The notes: generated by a model from the letters alone, not told the origin. 64,000 nucleotides of DNA from Neodontobutis hainanensis (GCA_024349245.1 JALDNG010000038.1:3645501-3709500); one strand, 5' to 3'. Counted from the first letter of the stretch, positions 1-13,800 are shown. Translations and numbers: made by a program.

Positions 1-3000
1 CCTCTTACAGGCCGATGAGACTGGAGTCCATCTGAGCTGCTTTGGATAATTAGCAGTTAATCGCAGGGCTAACACTTAAAGACATATGACAGATACCCAT
101 TCACATTCGTTCTATGGGTAATTTAGCCTAAGCACAATGCTAAAATCATCTGTTAGTAGTGGTGAAAAGTGAGACAGTCCAATTAAATCTAGCAAAAAAA
201 ACCTTTTGTATCCCCTTTGAATTATACCTCTATTTGATTCAGGGGTCTGGTTTGAGGTTTATATTTTGTTCTCATTCTCAAAGCTCTTCATGGCACAGTA
301 TGCTTGGTTACAACTGGACAAAGGAGAATGGTCCTCATTGTGTTTACGCTCTTATGTCATAGCGTAACCAGTCTGCCCCTGAGGTTTGTGTGTGGGAGTG
401 TGCCATTTAGTCTTATATAATAAAAAAAAAAACACACAAAAAAGGCCAAAAGACCCTCAGGTACTCATTTCATGGTGAAGTCATTATTCATGAAGTCACG
501 TATTGAATGGATTTTTCCAAAACCACAAGGGGAACAATGTTTTCATCCAGGTGCACTGCAGGGGGGCAAAGAGTCTCAAAAACACCGCATTGACCCAGTA
601 TTCATATCTCTGCCTTAAAAAAATATCAATTCCCTTTTTCCTTTCATGTGAATGTGAGAATTGCCCCAATTACAGACAAACAGTATAAATCAAAACACCT
701 GTTAGTGACGTTGGGTTTTCTTTGAACCTCTCCCTCGTCTCTATCCATCTGCCCCGTCTCACAGATTTGATTTATAACCCATGACTTCATATAAAAGTTG
801 ATGAATAGTCTGTACAGAGTGGAGTAAACTGTCTGCATCAACAGGGACAAGGGGGTTTCAAAAAAATAGACCTCGCAGGGTAAGAGAAGAGGGGACGTGC
901 CTGGGCTTGTTGACTTAAAACGCAGGTAAAGAAGGAGCCCCTCAGCACGTCCCGGTTGGCTCGAGTTCCGGCCATTTGTTCTCCGTCTCGCTGGGATAAA
1001 AAAACCTGGCTGAAAGCACAGGATGTCGGAAGTAGACAGCTCACTCGGCTTGGACAAGTTTGTCTGCAATTACAAATGTGCTCTGGGAAACTGTGTGTAG
1101 GTATTCCCACTTCCTTCTCTGAGTCCTCTGAGTTGACAGCTCTATCTCTTAAGGTTCACTTAAGACCTCAATCCAACTTTTACAGAAATAAGTAAATTGA
1201 TTAAGCATTTAGCTAAAGGCCACAAAATATGGTAAATACTTTTCTTATCACTCAGTTAAAATTCAAACTGACAAATACAGCCTCAATTTGAGATCAGTCT
1301 CTGTGTTGTAGTGTTAATTGAAAAGATGGTGTAGAAATTATAAAGATTGGCTGTTGGCAACACACAGCAAGTAGAACAAGAATACCGTGTTTTTGTTCAT
1401 ATTCGTTAAATACCATCAGAATTACAAGTGTACATCCAGATGGAAGGCGTTGGGATTTATTAGTGCTGCTTCAGTCAACATTGCATGGGTCTTTTCCAAA
1501 ATGTCTCCCTCACTTTCACTCCAGCGCCTAGTGCACTCGTGTGGAGTGGCACTCACAGCTGAATGGACTTCCCTTGATCACAGTGTAGGGTCGAACTCAT
1601 GCGCTCAGTTTTCAGACACCTTCCCCCTGCTCTGATGGAAACAGGAACTCTCTGTCACCATGGTTACGCCCTAAACGCTAGTCGTGTCCGATGGAGGCGA
1701 GAAATCCATTAAGCTCTAAATAATATTCTTGAAAAATAAAAAAGATGTATATTTTTTATTGTTGGTAATGCACATATGGCAAACAATTTAATATTTTTCC
1801 CCAGACAATTACAATTATACAGTATGTGATCGATTTACTGTGTATCACATAGTTTTATGCTTCTATAATAATCTTCTAAAGCTTCTATAATAAACATAGA
1901 GAAATTTCTATGGACCTTCTCCCATGATAAGCAAAACTTGAAAACTAAAGTAAACTTGAATTGATACAGAGACTAATCAGTTTCAGACCCTCTCTGTAAA
2001 TGCACAGTGGGTAGGGTGAGGGAGTAGGAAGCTGGTTAGGAAAGATGTTTTGGTGCAGACCTGTCATTGTTTGTGATCCCTGCAGCTCTACTTGGCTGGC
2101 TAACAGACTGCAGTCATAGATATAGTACATGTCAACAGTATACCATATTTTAACTGTTTACTGTATAGGTTGAACTGATTAAGTGCTAAAAGACAACCTT
2201 CACGTTTCACAGTGATAGGACTTCCCAGCTGCATAAAAACTTTTGTAATTTATTATTTATATTATTATTTTATATTTATTATATTATTAATATTACAAAA
2301 CTGGATGACCAGCAAAGTTATTTTAGAGAAAGTCTTGAAGAGGTAATGTTTTGGGGTTTGATATTACCAACGGTCTAAGCTCATGTGCCACCAAATCTGA
2401 TGAAACAACACTTCTGTTTCTGTCATGGTTTTTAGTAAATTTCAAGGATTGCACTTGCAAAATACAAAACTCAACTCAGATTTTACCTGTTCAGAAAGAG
2501 AGACACACAAACCCTGCACGTCTGACCTGGCTTTTTCTTCTTCTTCTGTCATTTTGGCTCAAATTATCGTTTGGTAATTTACCCTACAATTAAGTCATTT
2601 TCCAGGAATTTGTCTGCGCACTGTTGAAACGGTGGATGGAGCCGGTCTGGTTGCGCCGTGCTAAGCCACAGCACAACACTGTATTATTTACTGTAGTCTT
2701 CCTCTGAAGTGTCGTCTGTCATTGCTCTTGGCAGACGTCTAGGCCAGGGCAGGAGACAAGTGAAAGAGTCATCACTAACACAGCCACCACCAGCACCGGG
2801 AGCAGCAGCAGCACAGAAATTACACCGTCTGCTTTAATCTCAATAAAAAATCTTATCTGTACAGACATTTTAAAGAGGTTTTAGTCTTTCATTTACAAAC
2901 ATTAACAGTGTAGACAGTAAATGCAGGACAAAAGAGGGCGTTGTAAGGCTATAATTATTATTTGGAGAAACATTAGCATTTGTACATTTTTGTGTTCATT

Positions 3001-4449
3001 TACTTCTGCAACCTCTAAAGATGCTGGGAGATTTATTACATTGTATATCTTTCTTTTTTTTTTAGAGTGTGTTCAGTTATATTGAACTATTTTAGAATTG
3101 ATTAGCACTTTTTTTCTCTATCCTATATTCTCAATAATTGTTTTTTATTCAGGCTATGTCTTGGCTAATGGAAAACCTGACTCAGAGCTAGGTTTGTAGC
3201 CTTAGCGACAATGACTTAATGTTCTGTTTTTGGATCTATAATTCGCTGGAAAAGTGCAATGCTATATAAAATTGCTGCAAAAGTTGAACATGTTACTATG
3301 TTTTTATTTTTTTAAAATACCCAATTTGCATCTGCTTATTTTGGAAAAGATATTTTGCTTCCTGATCTTTAAACTAACCAGAGTGGACAGAGTAGACGAG
3401 AGGTGCATTCATGTGTCCTTTTGAAAACACAAACTTAAGGCTGGTTTTGTTTCTACATTTCCTCATTGAGCTGATTTATTCATCACTTAGATACCTGCTG
3501 AGCTACCACAGGTGCTTACAATCTGTTGAAACGAGTGTGATGTGTAGGTTTGCATTGTACAACTGCACCTTTAAATCAAGAGTATGTTGGGACTCTAGCA
3601 AAATCCTTTCATATAAAGGTCAGTAGAATGTTTAATATGTACCACTGCTCTCACAAGGCATACATCTGACCATAAATATCTCACCTGCCAACATTTCCAT
3701 TTACTAAAGCAGGGCTAATTCCCAGCACAAATCAAACACTGGTGATAGGTTTACCAACAGCGCGGCCCTCCCCTGTCATCCTGCTTGACATTTGTAATGA
3801 TAGCAGAGTTAATGCTGAGGCCGCGCTCCCTGTTCTCTTTTACACGCAGATTAATTTCAGCCGCAGCTTGACAGACAGACACGTCGTTGAAACCTGCCCC
3901 GCAATACAAGGTTATTGAGTCAAAGCTGGCACCGGGAATGTGTATTGACCTGAGTGTGTGTTGCCTGCCAAAGCCACTTCCTTAAACATGTCAAACATAA
4001 TCCTGTCGTTGCTGGAGGGGATAGAGCTGACGCCGGCCAGCAGGTAAGCAGAAGACAGGGAATGAGAGTTGATATACATATCGTCCATATGTTTGGCAGC
4101 CTCTGTTACATGCTACTGATATAATATACTCCTGGAGCTGAGGTTCCTTTCCCAACTCACTCTGAGTCAGGGATAAAGTGACCAGTAAATGATGGTCTGT
4201 TAACTTTATGGACTTATGACAGACTGTATTTAGGCATTTATTGAGAATACATAATAAATATCAGTCAGTGTCTGGGTCAGTGTCTGGGGTGAGGGTCACA
4301 AAGTTACCCATTGCAACAGACAACAGTGTGTAGCTAGTAATGCTAACCGTCAGTAAAGTACAATACTAGTCCAGAAGAAGAATCAACTTTTAAAAGAACA
4401 CCTTCTGAAGGGTCAACAAGTAGAGCTGTCAATCTGGATTGGCGTATAC
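1..4449. other. Gene-free DNA
   Basis: AT-rich with short unsupported frames. It includes a low-complexity AT stretch at 2237-2296 and one candidate regulatory island at 3700-3960. The first 80 bases (TTGGATAATTAGCAGTTAAT) may belong to another island cut by the window edge. Confidence 0.6.
3700..3960. promoter_or_regulatory. Candidate noncoding regulatory island
   Basis: GC-richer than its flanks, with CAGGGCTAATTCCCAGC, GTAATGATAGCAG and CAGATTAATTTCAGCCGC. No repeat signature or reading frame. The enhancer role is inferred from composition and homeodomain-type cores only. Confidence 0.3.
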
Positions 4450-4831
4450 AACAGCGTTGTTCCAGTTCCTGCCAATATCCTACACCTTTGCAGAACCATT
4501 GAAGAGGAGTGGACCAACACTCCACAGGCCACCATCAACAACTCTCTAAGGTGGTCATACCAGAAACTGACTGTTTTTTGGACCCCTCTCCCCATCCAGC
4601 CTAAGACACACCTGTGCAATAATCATGCTCTCCATTTAGCATCTTGATATGACACACCTGGGAGGTGGATGGATTATCTTGACAAAGGAGAAGTACTCAC
4701 TAACACAGATTTGGACAGAGTTGTGAACAATATTTGAGAGAAATAGGCCTTTTGTGTTCATAAAGAAAATCTTTGAGTTAAGCTTATGAAAAATGGGATG
4801 TGTTGTGTTTAAATTTTTGTTCTGTATAAGT
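4450..4831 (+). mobile_element. Decayed Tc1-like DNA transposon, 3' part
   Basis: From 4459 one frame reads VPVPANI, then TIEEEWTN.PQATINN, the C-terminal end of a Tc1/mariner-type transposase. It is followed by noncoding sequence (AACAATATTTGAGAGAAATA, then CTTATGAAAAATGGGA) that I recognise as a repeat common in fish genomes. The 5' part and its terminal repeat are absent. The transposase portion is deleted and not functional. Confidence 0.7.
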
Positions 4832-5498
4832 ATGAATCCTGGTATTCACAGTAGTATAAAAAAACACATGTTAATTTCCAAAACAAACATAGGCTTGTGT
4901 TTGATCTACAGATTGATTATCATGCCAGTCATTTCCTGTGTTATCCTTTAATCCAGTAATTGCACAAAAGTGTCATGATCACGGTATGAAAGCCCTGGGA
5001 GAATAAATCCGATTGTAATGTAGTGCACATCCAATTTCATTTACAAAACTTGAGGAATGAATTTACCTTCTGTTTTATTCCTCATAACTCTGAACTGATT
5101 GAAATGTCACAGCGACTTAAGTAGTGATTAAAAAATGAGTCGCAGCACTGTAGTGTGGACAGACTAAAAAGAGCACGAGAATGGATAATACAGGGTCGGA
5201 GACAGTAGGGTTTTGTGACTGTTCCTCTTTCTTGATTGGTTGTCAACATTACGGTATCTATCACAATCGTTTAATTTCAATCAATATACTGTGACAGTAA
5301 TGAGACCATTTCAATATGTTTTTGACCAACAACGCTGTGTTAAAATGAAAATGCTCTGGTCCAGATGTAGGTTCTGTCTTCGCAGGGTTCATTCTAGTAG
5401 CATGTTAGAATATATGTAGTAGTAGCTGTGGTAGTAGGACTTTACTTGTTTATTAAAGGAATCAGAAGTAACACAGTACATGAGTAGTATTTAGAGCA

Positions 5499-5916
5499 CA
5501 GGTGTCAAACTCGCGGCCCGGGGGCCAACTGCGGCCCACAAGATGATATTTTGTATTTTGTTTTCCCATCATTTGAAATTAATTGATTTGTTTGAAAGTT
5601 GATGGCAATTTGACCACTATCCATGCGGCTTTGTTATCATGACGAATCTGTAAATTAACGCCGATGTTATGTTGACAATATCACCGAGGAGAGTGGACAT
5701 CCAATTGGGCCACTCAGCCAGCTCATTCATGTTCTTCAATATTCCATTTAAGTTCAGGATAGCTCAGGTTCAGAAGAATCTATTGAAGTTAAAGAACTGT
5801 TAATATTGACGTTTGAGAGGTTTAACAAAGATTTTTTGTGGAATACGTGATCCGGCCCAGCCTCACCCAGACTCTGCCTCCTGCGGCCCCCAAGTAATTT
5901 GAGTTTGAGACCCCTG
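5499..5916. mobile_element. Nonautonomous hAT-like element with flanking direct repeats
   Basis: It starts CAGGTGTCAAACTC and ends GAGTTTGAGACCCCTG, imperfect terminal inverted repeats of the hAT CAGGGGT type. A perfect 10-bp direct repeat ATTTAGAGCA flanks it at 5489-5498 and 5917-5926. The ends carry GCGGCCC-rich palindromic sequence. No transposase coding was seen in the 418 bp. Confidence 0.75.
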
Positions 5917-7060
5917 ATTTAGAGCATGGATACTTTATCACACTTTTTTCAGATACTGTACAAAACTGTGTTCTGAAAATGAAGACAAATAGAAATGCTC
6001 TAGGTTGGTTGTATAATAAAACTATGCATAGCTAAAGGCTATAAGTAAGGCTTTTCCTGAACATATGAATTGCAAACTGTTACTTTTACTCTTTTCACCT
6101 TAGTTTTTCCTCAAGAAAGTTTGCCAGAGTTGTTGCTTATTCATGTTTCCCTCTTTCACCCCAAAACTTAGATCAGTGGCTGCCACACAAGATGCAAATG
6201 TGTGTCTCAGTGCATATGGAAGCAGAACATAAATGCATTTTGTTATGTCTGCGAGCCCCTTCTCCTGTCACTGTGTAATGTAAACACGTATCAGTCTTGC
6301 AGCGTCGACGCAGAGACACAGAGATACAGAGAGAACCGGCAGACTGATACACAAGATAACGTCCTTAAAATAAAGAAGTCATCCTCTCCATCCGCCGTCT
6401 GTCACCGGCACCAACCTGCCGCAGCATTGTTTTGGCACTTTCTGACTGCCGCGCTCACTGAGAGTCGGGACTGACATGCGTTAGCTAAATCTAAACTAAA
6501 GAGCGCTGAGGTAATTGTGGAGCTTCACAGTCAGTAAAGATGAGAAACTCCTATACAGGACATAATGTAAAAATTGGGCCTATTTCTACTCTAATGTGGA
6601 CTGTGTCATTTTGAGGAAATTTAGCTTTATGTTCAAGCCTTTAGCATTAGACCATTAGCATTTCAAAAAAAAAAAAAGGCTCCAAGTTCAGTGCCAGAAA
6701 TGGGTCTGGAATACCTTCATTTCACAACCATTTCCACTTTAAATCCTGTCGAACTAATGATAATAGTTAGGGCTAATTCAATGACTCATACAGAAGCATT
6801 TTGAATGCATTGTTGCTTTACCTATGTTATGCTTTGGTTTTCCGATTGGTTGTAATTCCATCCAGTTGCATCCATTGGTACTAGCTCCTGGAAATTTAAC
6901 TCAAATCCACCTCCTTATGCTTTTTTGGTATTGAAAAAGAAAAAGGATGGCAGGCCAGGTTAGATGTTTGCACAGATATAAAAAAAACGCTTTTGAGATA
7001 CTCATCCAAGTGATTACGGCACATATCACAATGCAACTTTTTGCAAATTATAGTCTAATT

Positions 7061-7337
7061 CAGCGGTCTCCAACAATCACCAAGCCCGCTCTGCAGAATA
7101 TGTGGCGGCCGGCTATCTAATGAGGCAATGAACCCTTCAAAACTGCTTCGCCACTTGAAGTCCAAGCACCCTGCATTAAAAGTCACGTTTATTAATATTA
7201 TATTTAGAAAATATTAAAGTTTTTATGCTGCTTGTATCATTTTATTTTGTGTATTTATCTGCGACACCTTAAAGGTCCATAAAAATATTGTCTGACATTG
7301 AACTGGTCCGTGGCTCATAAAAGGTTGGGGACCCTTG
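7061..7337. mobile_element. Deleted hAT-like element retaining a BED-finger coding remnant
   Basis: Terminal inverted repeats CAGCGGTCTCCAAC and GTTGGGGACCCTTG are flanked by a perfect 8-bp duplication GTCTAATT (7053-7060 and 7338-7345), the hAT hallmark. Inside, 7134-7181 encodes PSKLLRHLKSKHPALK, typical of the BED zinc-finger end of hAT/ZBED transposases. The rest of the transposase is gone. Confidence 0.82.
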
Positions 7338-7345
7338 GTCTAATT

Positions 7346-9719
7346 GTATAAAATTATAAAAAGGTTTCCCATTTATTATATTTAACATGCTGTAACATAT
7401 TGTAACATTTTTAGAGTCTCTTCTTTAACATGTACTTTATGGCTTTTTTCCACAAAGCTAAATGTTTGAGCTTTCTTGCCAAAATGTAGAAACCCATTCC
7501 TTGACTTGTAGCGTGCAGCTGTGGTCGAACATTAACACAGCCATCTGAGGCACATATCACCGTGCCATGGAATCCAGGCTTTTCCAGAGGTTTCAAAAAA
7601 CAAACCGTATTTCCCTGAACTGAAGCTGTTGCATCTTTCAATAAAGTACAAATGGAAGGCTTGATTATACAGCTGGCTGGCTGTGAGCCATCTCTCCAAA
7701 GACAGGAGCAGAGTATGGGTTAAAAGCAAGAAGAAAAGTAAAAAATTGGTTGTTTAAGTTTGACTGGGCCCTTCCTCGCTCATGCTACGCTGCAGCTGTA
7801 AATGCACTAGTCAAAACAAATCTGGGATGCCAAGGGCTATGCTGCTTTCTGAACACACCCCGCTCCACCTATGCACACAAACCTGCCCTTCTTTTGTTGT
7901 TCTGGAGTCCATTTTTTTAAGCTCTGTTATAGAATATTCACTATAGCTAACTTATCTCAGTCTGCCTTTGTCCCGGCAAAAAGACACAACAATATTCCCT
8001 TTTATAAAGCACAGAGACCTATTTGTAACACATTATATTCAGGTTAAACAAGGTATTTGGTACATAATGGCACAAAAGCAATAACATGAAAGCTGTTAAA
8101 CCCTTACAGCACATGGCTAATTACTATATATCCATGCAAAAGTAGCATATAAAGTCACAGAAATGCTATGCATTTTTGGTGTCTCTATACCAACATTTTG
8201 CATTTCTTATACATAACTTCTTTCTACACTATTTTCCGCCGTCTCACCTGTTACTCCCTCCCTTTTAGCAGCAGAAAGGATTTCTCAGCCCTCATCTTGG
8301 AAAGGTTTCTTAATGATAAAGTAGGAAATTAGCCTACAAACAAGCTGTAGAGAGTTCTACACTTCTAAAAGGCTATGCACTCCGCTTACAGCCCCAGTCA
8401 CATAACGTTCACATCACATTAAACCACCCAGAGGTTATACGAGATTGCAAAAAAAAATAGCTAATTATATTGTATTCACACATGTAACTTAGGATAAACT
8501 CCAGAAGATATAATGCATGTGTAAAAAGAACTATACTGAGGTATGCAGCAAAGGGCCACTATTCCTTTAACTTTCTCCTTGGGATTCAAACACAGAAGAG
8601 TTCGGCATAAGTCATGTTTAGCTAACAGCTGATGGATAAAACAGACGACTTTGGAATTCAAGCAGGGGCCGTTCAAACCTGCTTTATGTAGGAAGGAGTC
8701 AACAGCACACTCAGTGATGAGGTTTGAACCAAAATGGCAACTAAAGATGATGCACAAAGCAGAGGGCGGCTGTAAAACTGTCAGTTCATGCATAAATACA
8801 CACAACCAGCCTCAAAGCAGACGGGACAGGTACGGGTTTGTGCTGAAATGGCTCTTTTTTTGTTTCTCATGGGTGCCCCTTGAAGACGAGCCAAGTGGGC
8901 CTCTCAAAGTGTTTGCGTGTACAAGCGAGGACATCCAACCGAGCCAACTTCACAAATGCATAGGAACTTTGAGTATCCCACCTAGCAAAATAAACCGGAC
9001 GATTAAAAAACAACTTTCCAGTGCTCCTTCCCCTTACACGACACCCCTCGCTCCCCTCTGTCTTAGTCTCCTCCTGTTTCAAGTGCTTTCTTCTTTTTCA
9101 TATGCTTTTACAGTGAGGTACGCTGAAAGCTCTCTTTGTTGCTACGGTCTGTGGCGTTTGAATGGTACCAAACAAGCGCCCGAGTGCAGCGAGCCCCCAA
9201 GACGGCCGCTGAAAAGAATTCTTCCTCTGACTTCTCCCTGGCCGAGCGACAATGAGTAGGACCACTCCTTTCTAGTCAGGCCCGCACTAATGGCTAAGAC
9301 AATATTTGCAGGAATGAAGGGGATTTAATTTGCATTCAGCCTGTCTCCGTTTCTTTTCACAAGACCCAGGTCCTGCTCAGTTCAACTGCGCTGCCTCTCA
9401 AAGTTTGGCTGATTTGGCTTTGATTTTTTTTTTTTTTATGCACCCCACCCACCACTGACACCAGACCCCCAAACCCTGTCGCTCTTTTTAGTCTTTCAAA
9501 GACCTTTTACAGCCCTGCGCCTGGTCCGACTGATTCAGGCAAAAAGCAGACTGTGGTGTTTGAAAAAGAACAGGTGTAGTGCTGGAAAATAATAAGTATG
9601 ATTTCCCTTCTCTTTATATTAGCTAAAATTCTTCAGCAGGTGCTCAAAATACTGCAAAGTCTGTGTTTTTTCTGTCATTACTGATACAGTCAAAATCTGT
9701 ACTCAACATAAGTACTTGA
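7346..9719. other. Gene-free DNA with a GC-richer block
   Basis: No exon recognised. The block 8650-9260 has few stops on either strand and gives a 202-codon frame on the + strand with no known domain. Regulatory or unique sequence is more likely than a gene. Confidence 0.5.
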
Positions 9720-9800
9720 GTAAGACTACATTTACATTTATTGATTTAGCTGACGCTTTTATCCAAAACGACTTACATTGAGTTACTAATTACCAGTGTT
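9720..9800 (+). repeat. Dispersed teleost repeat fragment
   Basis: It contains TTTAGCTGACGCTTTTATCC and then AAAACGACTTACATT, close to a short repeat I recall as very abundant in fish genomes. The family name is not certain. Confidence 0.5.
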
Positions 9801-10198
9801 ACTTCCTGGTTGAACGCCATAATATGTACTTCTTAATATGCTCTCATATTTGCAAATTTAAAATGATTCTGAAGTAAAGTTGTCGTAGAAGTAACATTGA
9901 GATGGAAAGGGTCACTGCAGATGAGGCGTCAAGGCGTCCAACCAAGTGTCTTAAAAGTGATACTCTTGTCTATTTTAATATTTAATAGGTCGATAAACTT
10001 ATAATTGTAGTCAATGCAAAAAACAATATCTGATCATTTTGTAAGTTATTCATGTTGTGCTGTTGAGCATTAATGCCAAACTTTACCAATTTGTTTGTTC
10101 CTTTATTTATTTGTTTATGTTTTTAGTTATTTACGGTTTAAAAGTTGTGACATATTTCATGGTTCTCAAGGAAAATATAATATTTTTAGTTTTCTGCT

Positions 10199-10465
10199 AA
10201 AATCTGGAACAGTCTTCCAGAAGACGTGAGACATGTTGAAGTCCAGGCTGAAAACATTTCTGTTTAACTGTGCATATGACAACTAAAAGTATTTATCTGC
10301 ACTCTTTTAATTTAGCTTTGTTTGATTTATTAGGTTTTCTTTTAATTAATAGTATTGATAATTGTTGTATTTGTGTTTTTAAACCTGTCTTCCTTCTTTT
10401 TTAAAGCTCATTGAAAAGCTGTATGTATGAATTGTGCTATTTAAATAATCTTGCCTTGCTTTGTC
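10199..10465 (+). mobile_element. LINE 3' end with broken reverse-transcriptase C-terminus
   Basis: The frame at 10205 reads WNSLPEDVR; a different frame at 10233 reads MLKSRLKTFLFN. Together these are the usual C-terminus of L2/Rex-type LINE polyproteins, now split by a frameshift. An AT-rich tail ending GTGCTATTTAAATAATCTTG resembles a LINE 3' terminus. Confidence 0.65.
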
Positions 10466-10639
10466 TAATATTATTGACAAGTTCACTTTTTTGTTTAACT
10501 GAACAAAGTGTGCCTTTCAGTTTATACTTAGGTCTAAATCAATAATATCTTTATTCTCGATGTGTCCAGTTGAAGATAACTCTAATTGTAGAGCTGCTCT
10601 GTCTAATACTGTAAAAAAAAACACTAAGCCTTTTTTGAT

Positions 10640-10880
10640 CTTAATATTTCAAAATACATTGCACCGGCTTTACCATTTGCTCCAGGCAACAAAAATAATT
10701 CCTCAGCCCAGCGCCCGATTAAATAAAGTAATTAGCAGAGTGGTTTTAAAGGGACGGAGCATTAGATTACAAAAAGAAAATACAACAGGCAAAACACAAG
10801 CTCTAATACTGAGTGACAGGAGCGAGTCGTACGCCAAACTGTACTCCTCCGGCTTTAATAAGTCCTTTAAAACAAGTTAG
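10640..10880. promoter_or_regulatory. Candidate noncoding regulatory island
   Basis: Dense TAAT/ATTA cores (CGATTAAATAAAGTAATTAG, GCATTAGATTAC) in non-repetitive sequence. An open frame of 106 codons crosses it but looks incidental. Confidence 0.3.
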
Positions 10881-13800
10881 ACACAGTCTTATTAAGCTCT
10901 GTATCACAACAGAAAATTAAAATGCTCCTGAGGACTGTTACTGTACAAAGCATCTTACCAGCCTTGAACTGACTTTTGTTTTCTCGGCCGAACGACAGCC
11001 TCTACAAAAGGATGCCGGAGCGAGACATCAGTTTTGGGTATTAAAATGAGAAGGTCCTGGAACGCAGCCATGAGGCATCCCTCTGCAGACGGATCACCGC
11101 CACACTTAAAGCTGACATTGAAATCTATATTTGGGATGGGGGCTGTGAAGCACTGATCTGTTGTGTTTGCTTGGCTCATTGGGAGAAAATTAGCTGAGCA
11201 TAAAGCAAGTCAGGAATAGTGTCTCTAATGGCACTGACTCGTGTTTTTCACCAGTGTTGTTTGGCTTTGTGTCTCTAGACAATGGAATTACTTGGAACAC
11301 AAAACGCCTTAGTTTACTGGTTATTTCAGTGAGTTAAGTTGTATTACGTTATCCACAACACTGGTTTTGGCTTGATTCTGGGATTAATTAAGAAAGAGAA
11401 AAAAAAGTGTGCAAAAAACATCAAACAAAACTATTAATAAATATTTTTCTGAACTAAAATGTCATGACTTTTCCAATTTCTTATGGATTTTTAGAAAAGG
11501 CAGATCCTTGTTGCCGTGTAAAGTAGATGCTGGCATTAAACAAGGTGAGTCTTTTCTGTAATGAGATTACTGTCCTGCTACCGGCAAATACTAACTAGGT
11601 TTACAAAGTGCTTAGCAACAACAAAGCAGATTAAAATTGCGGGGGTTCTGTGATTTCTTATAAAGAAATTGAAAACCTATTTAATGTTATTTAAAAGATA
11701 AAAAGGTTCAATAAATGTAGGCCTACGTTTGTAAATGAAGACTTTGACTAATAGTAATTAAAGTGTAATATTTTTGATTATGAAGCATTACTTGAGGGAG
11801 TACCTTTATTTCTGTAGTATAAAGAAAACTGGATACAGATGGAAACAGACTATAATTCTACGAGGACGATATTTTAAAATCAATGATAATGGGCAGGGCT
11901 GATGTAACGATTTGATGGAGAATTATGTAAATAATGACATTGCAAAGTTCAAGTGATTCATAAAAGAAAACTGGTCCATATTATAAACAAGAATAATCAA
12001 TAAATAGTCTTTAAATACAGTTAACTAGAGGCAACATATTAACCGTACACCCACTCTCTATGGGGGAACTTTCCCGTGTTCTTTTATACTTTTTAAAAAT
12101 GTCGACAAGGTGTTGTTCCTTTAAGTCTAATTTGTCCTCTGAGGTTGTAACACAGTCTGTTTGCAAAGACTGCAAAACACAGTTGTTTGAGAGACGTTGT
12201 ACTTTTGGCAGGGAAAATAGATGTAGCCTCTGTCGAGAGGTTTGTGCCTCTGGGAACGAGAGACGGTAAACAGACGTTTGACAGGGCTGTTCACACGCCG
12301 CAATAAAGCGCTGAGGGTTTTTTATATTCTCTTTGAGCAGCCCAGATCGACACAGGGAGGTTTTGCATACAAGGGGTTTGCCTGAAATGTGTGTTTTAGT
12401 CATAAATATTCAGTTGTCAGAATAAATAGTAATAAGAGCGGGATGGAACAAAAAAGATGTGCCTCTCTCTGACCTTTAATGAGATCTTTAAAATAACAAC
12501 TAATGCTTGCCTTTGTAATTGAATTATTGTAAATCAGTTCCGAGAGGATGTAATGAAATAACTGTATTTCTTGTTGTTTTGCTCAAGCGTTTGCTCAAGG
12601 CTTTTCATTATGTCACCTCTGAGTCACCTGCTGGAATTTCCAGGCACGGAGGCTCTGATTGTGTTGTTTTCCCGCTTTGCTGAGCACAGTAAAAGGTGTG
12701 TGCGTTCGCATAATGGGAGATGGAAGTTAAACTGACACAGGAAGACTCCCTTCGAATCATTCACCTTTCCAAATTGCCACAAGTCAAGAGTGATCAGTCA
12801 TAAAGAAACGGGGAGGTGTTAAATGATGGGTAAACTTCTGGGTTAACAACGACCAAACTTATGTAAAAAAAAAACAAAAAAAACTCTTCCGGTCTGCAGG
12901 GTCAGCAGTGAGGGGAAAATAAGAGGCATCTGCTGTCAAAAACAAAATCTGGTTGTCAGCATCAAGCCACACACCAAACACAAAAAATATATTTGTAAAG
13001 TCTGAGTGTTGGCAGGGAGCTGGTGAAGTGAGAGGGGGATGTTCTGGGGGTGACATAGTCCAAGTTTTGAAATGTGCGTTGGAGTACGGGCAGAACTAAA
13101 GGGGAATTGGAGAAAGTAGGTTTGCTTGTTTCGAATGAGCGTTGGCTGATTTTCTGCCGAGCTCGGTCTTGAAGAGGGACCCGCTCTACCACCATTCTTT
13201 CGCCCGCGGCCATATTGACTCCAGCCAGGCTGTTGGGGCTGATATGACTGCAGGCTATGTATGGGCCGCGCTGCCTTGGACTATATCTCTACGGACACAC
13301 AGAGGAGGGGGGTTGGGGGTGATGTGATGGAAAGATTGGTGCAGAAATCCACAGAGTATGTTTAGTTTTCCACAGGGCAAATACTTGCGCTCCCATCTAC
13401 CAAATTAACGAGATGAAGTCCCAACGATAACGATTCTGACAGGCTGTCTGTCTGCGAGCTGCCGTCGAAGTGAGGAGTATAGCTGCCGCGTCTGTACAGC
13501 AAGAATTCAAATGAGGGTCCACTGGGGTCTGAAGATTTTGGTTTTTTTGCAATCCCAGAAGTCTTTTTAATGAAGCCAAAATGCTAAAACCCTCATCCTT
13601 TTCAGCTAATTACGATGAGCCAAGGATTTATTTAAGTCATTACAACCCAAAGTAACAAATGCAAATAACTGTGTAGATGCTTTAAAATCATCTAAATATA
13701 TATATTATTCATGGCATTTTAATTAGTAATGTGTAAACAACCCTTTGCAAAAATTACACCTTGGTTATTATTGACATTTGTCTTTATGAGCATCAGTTTT

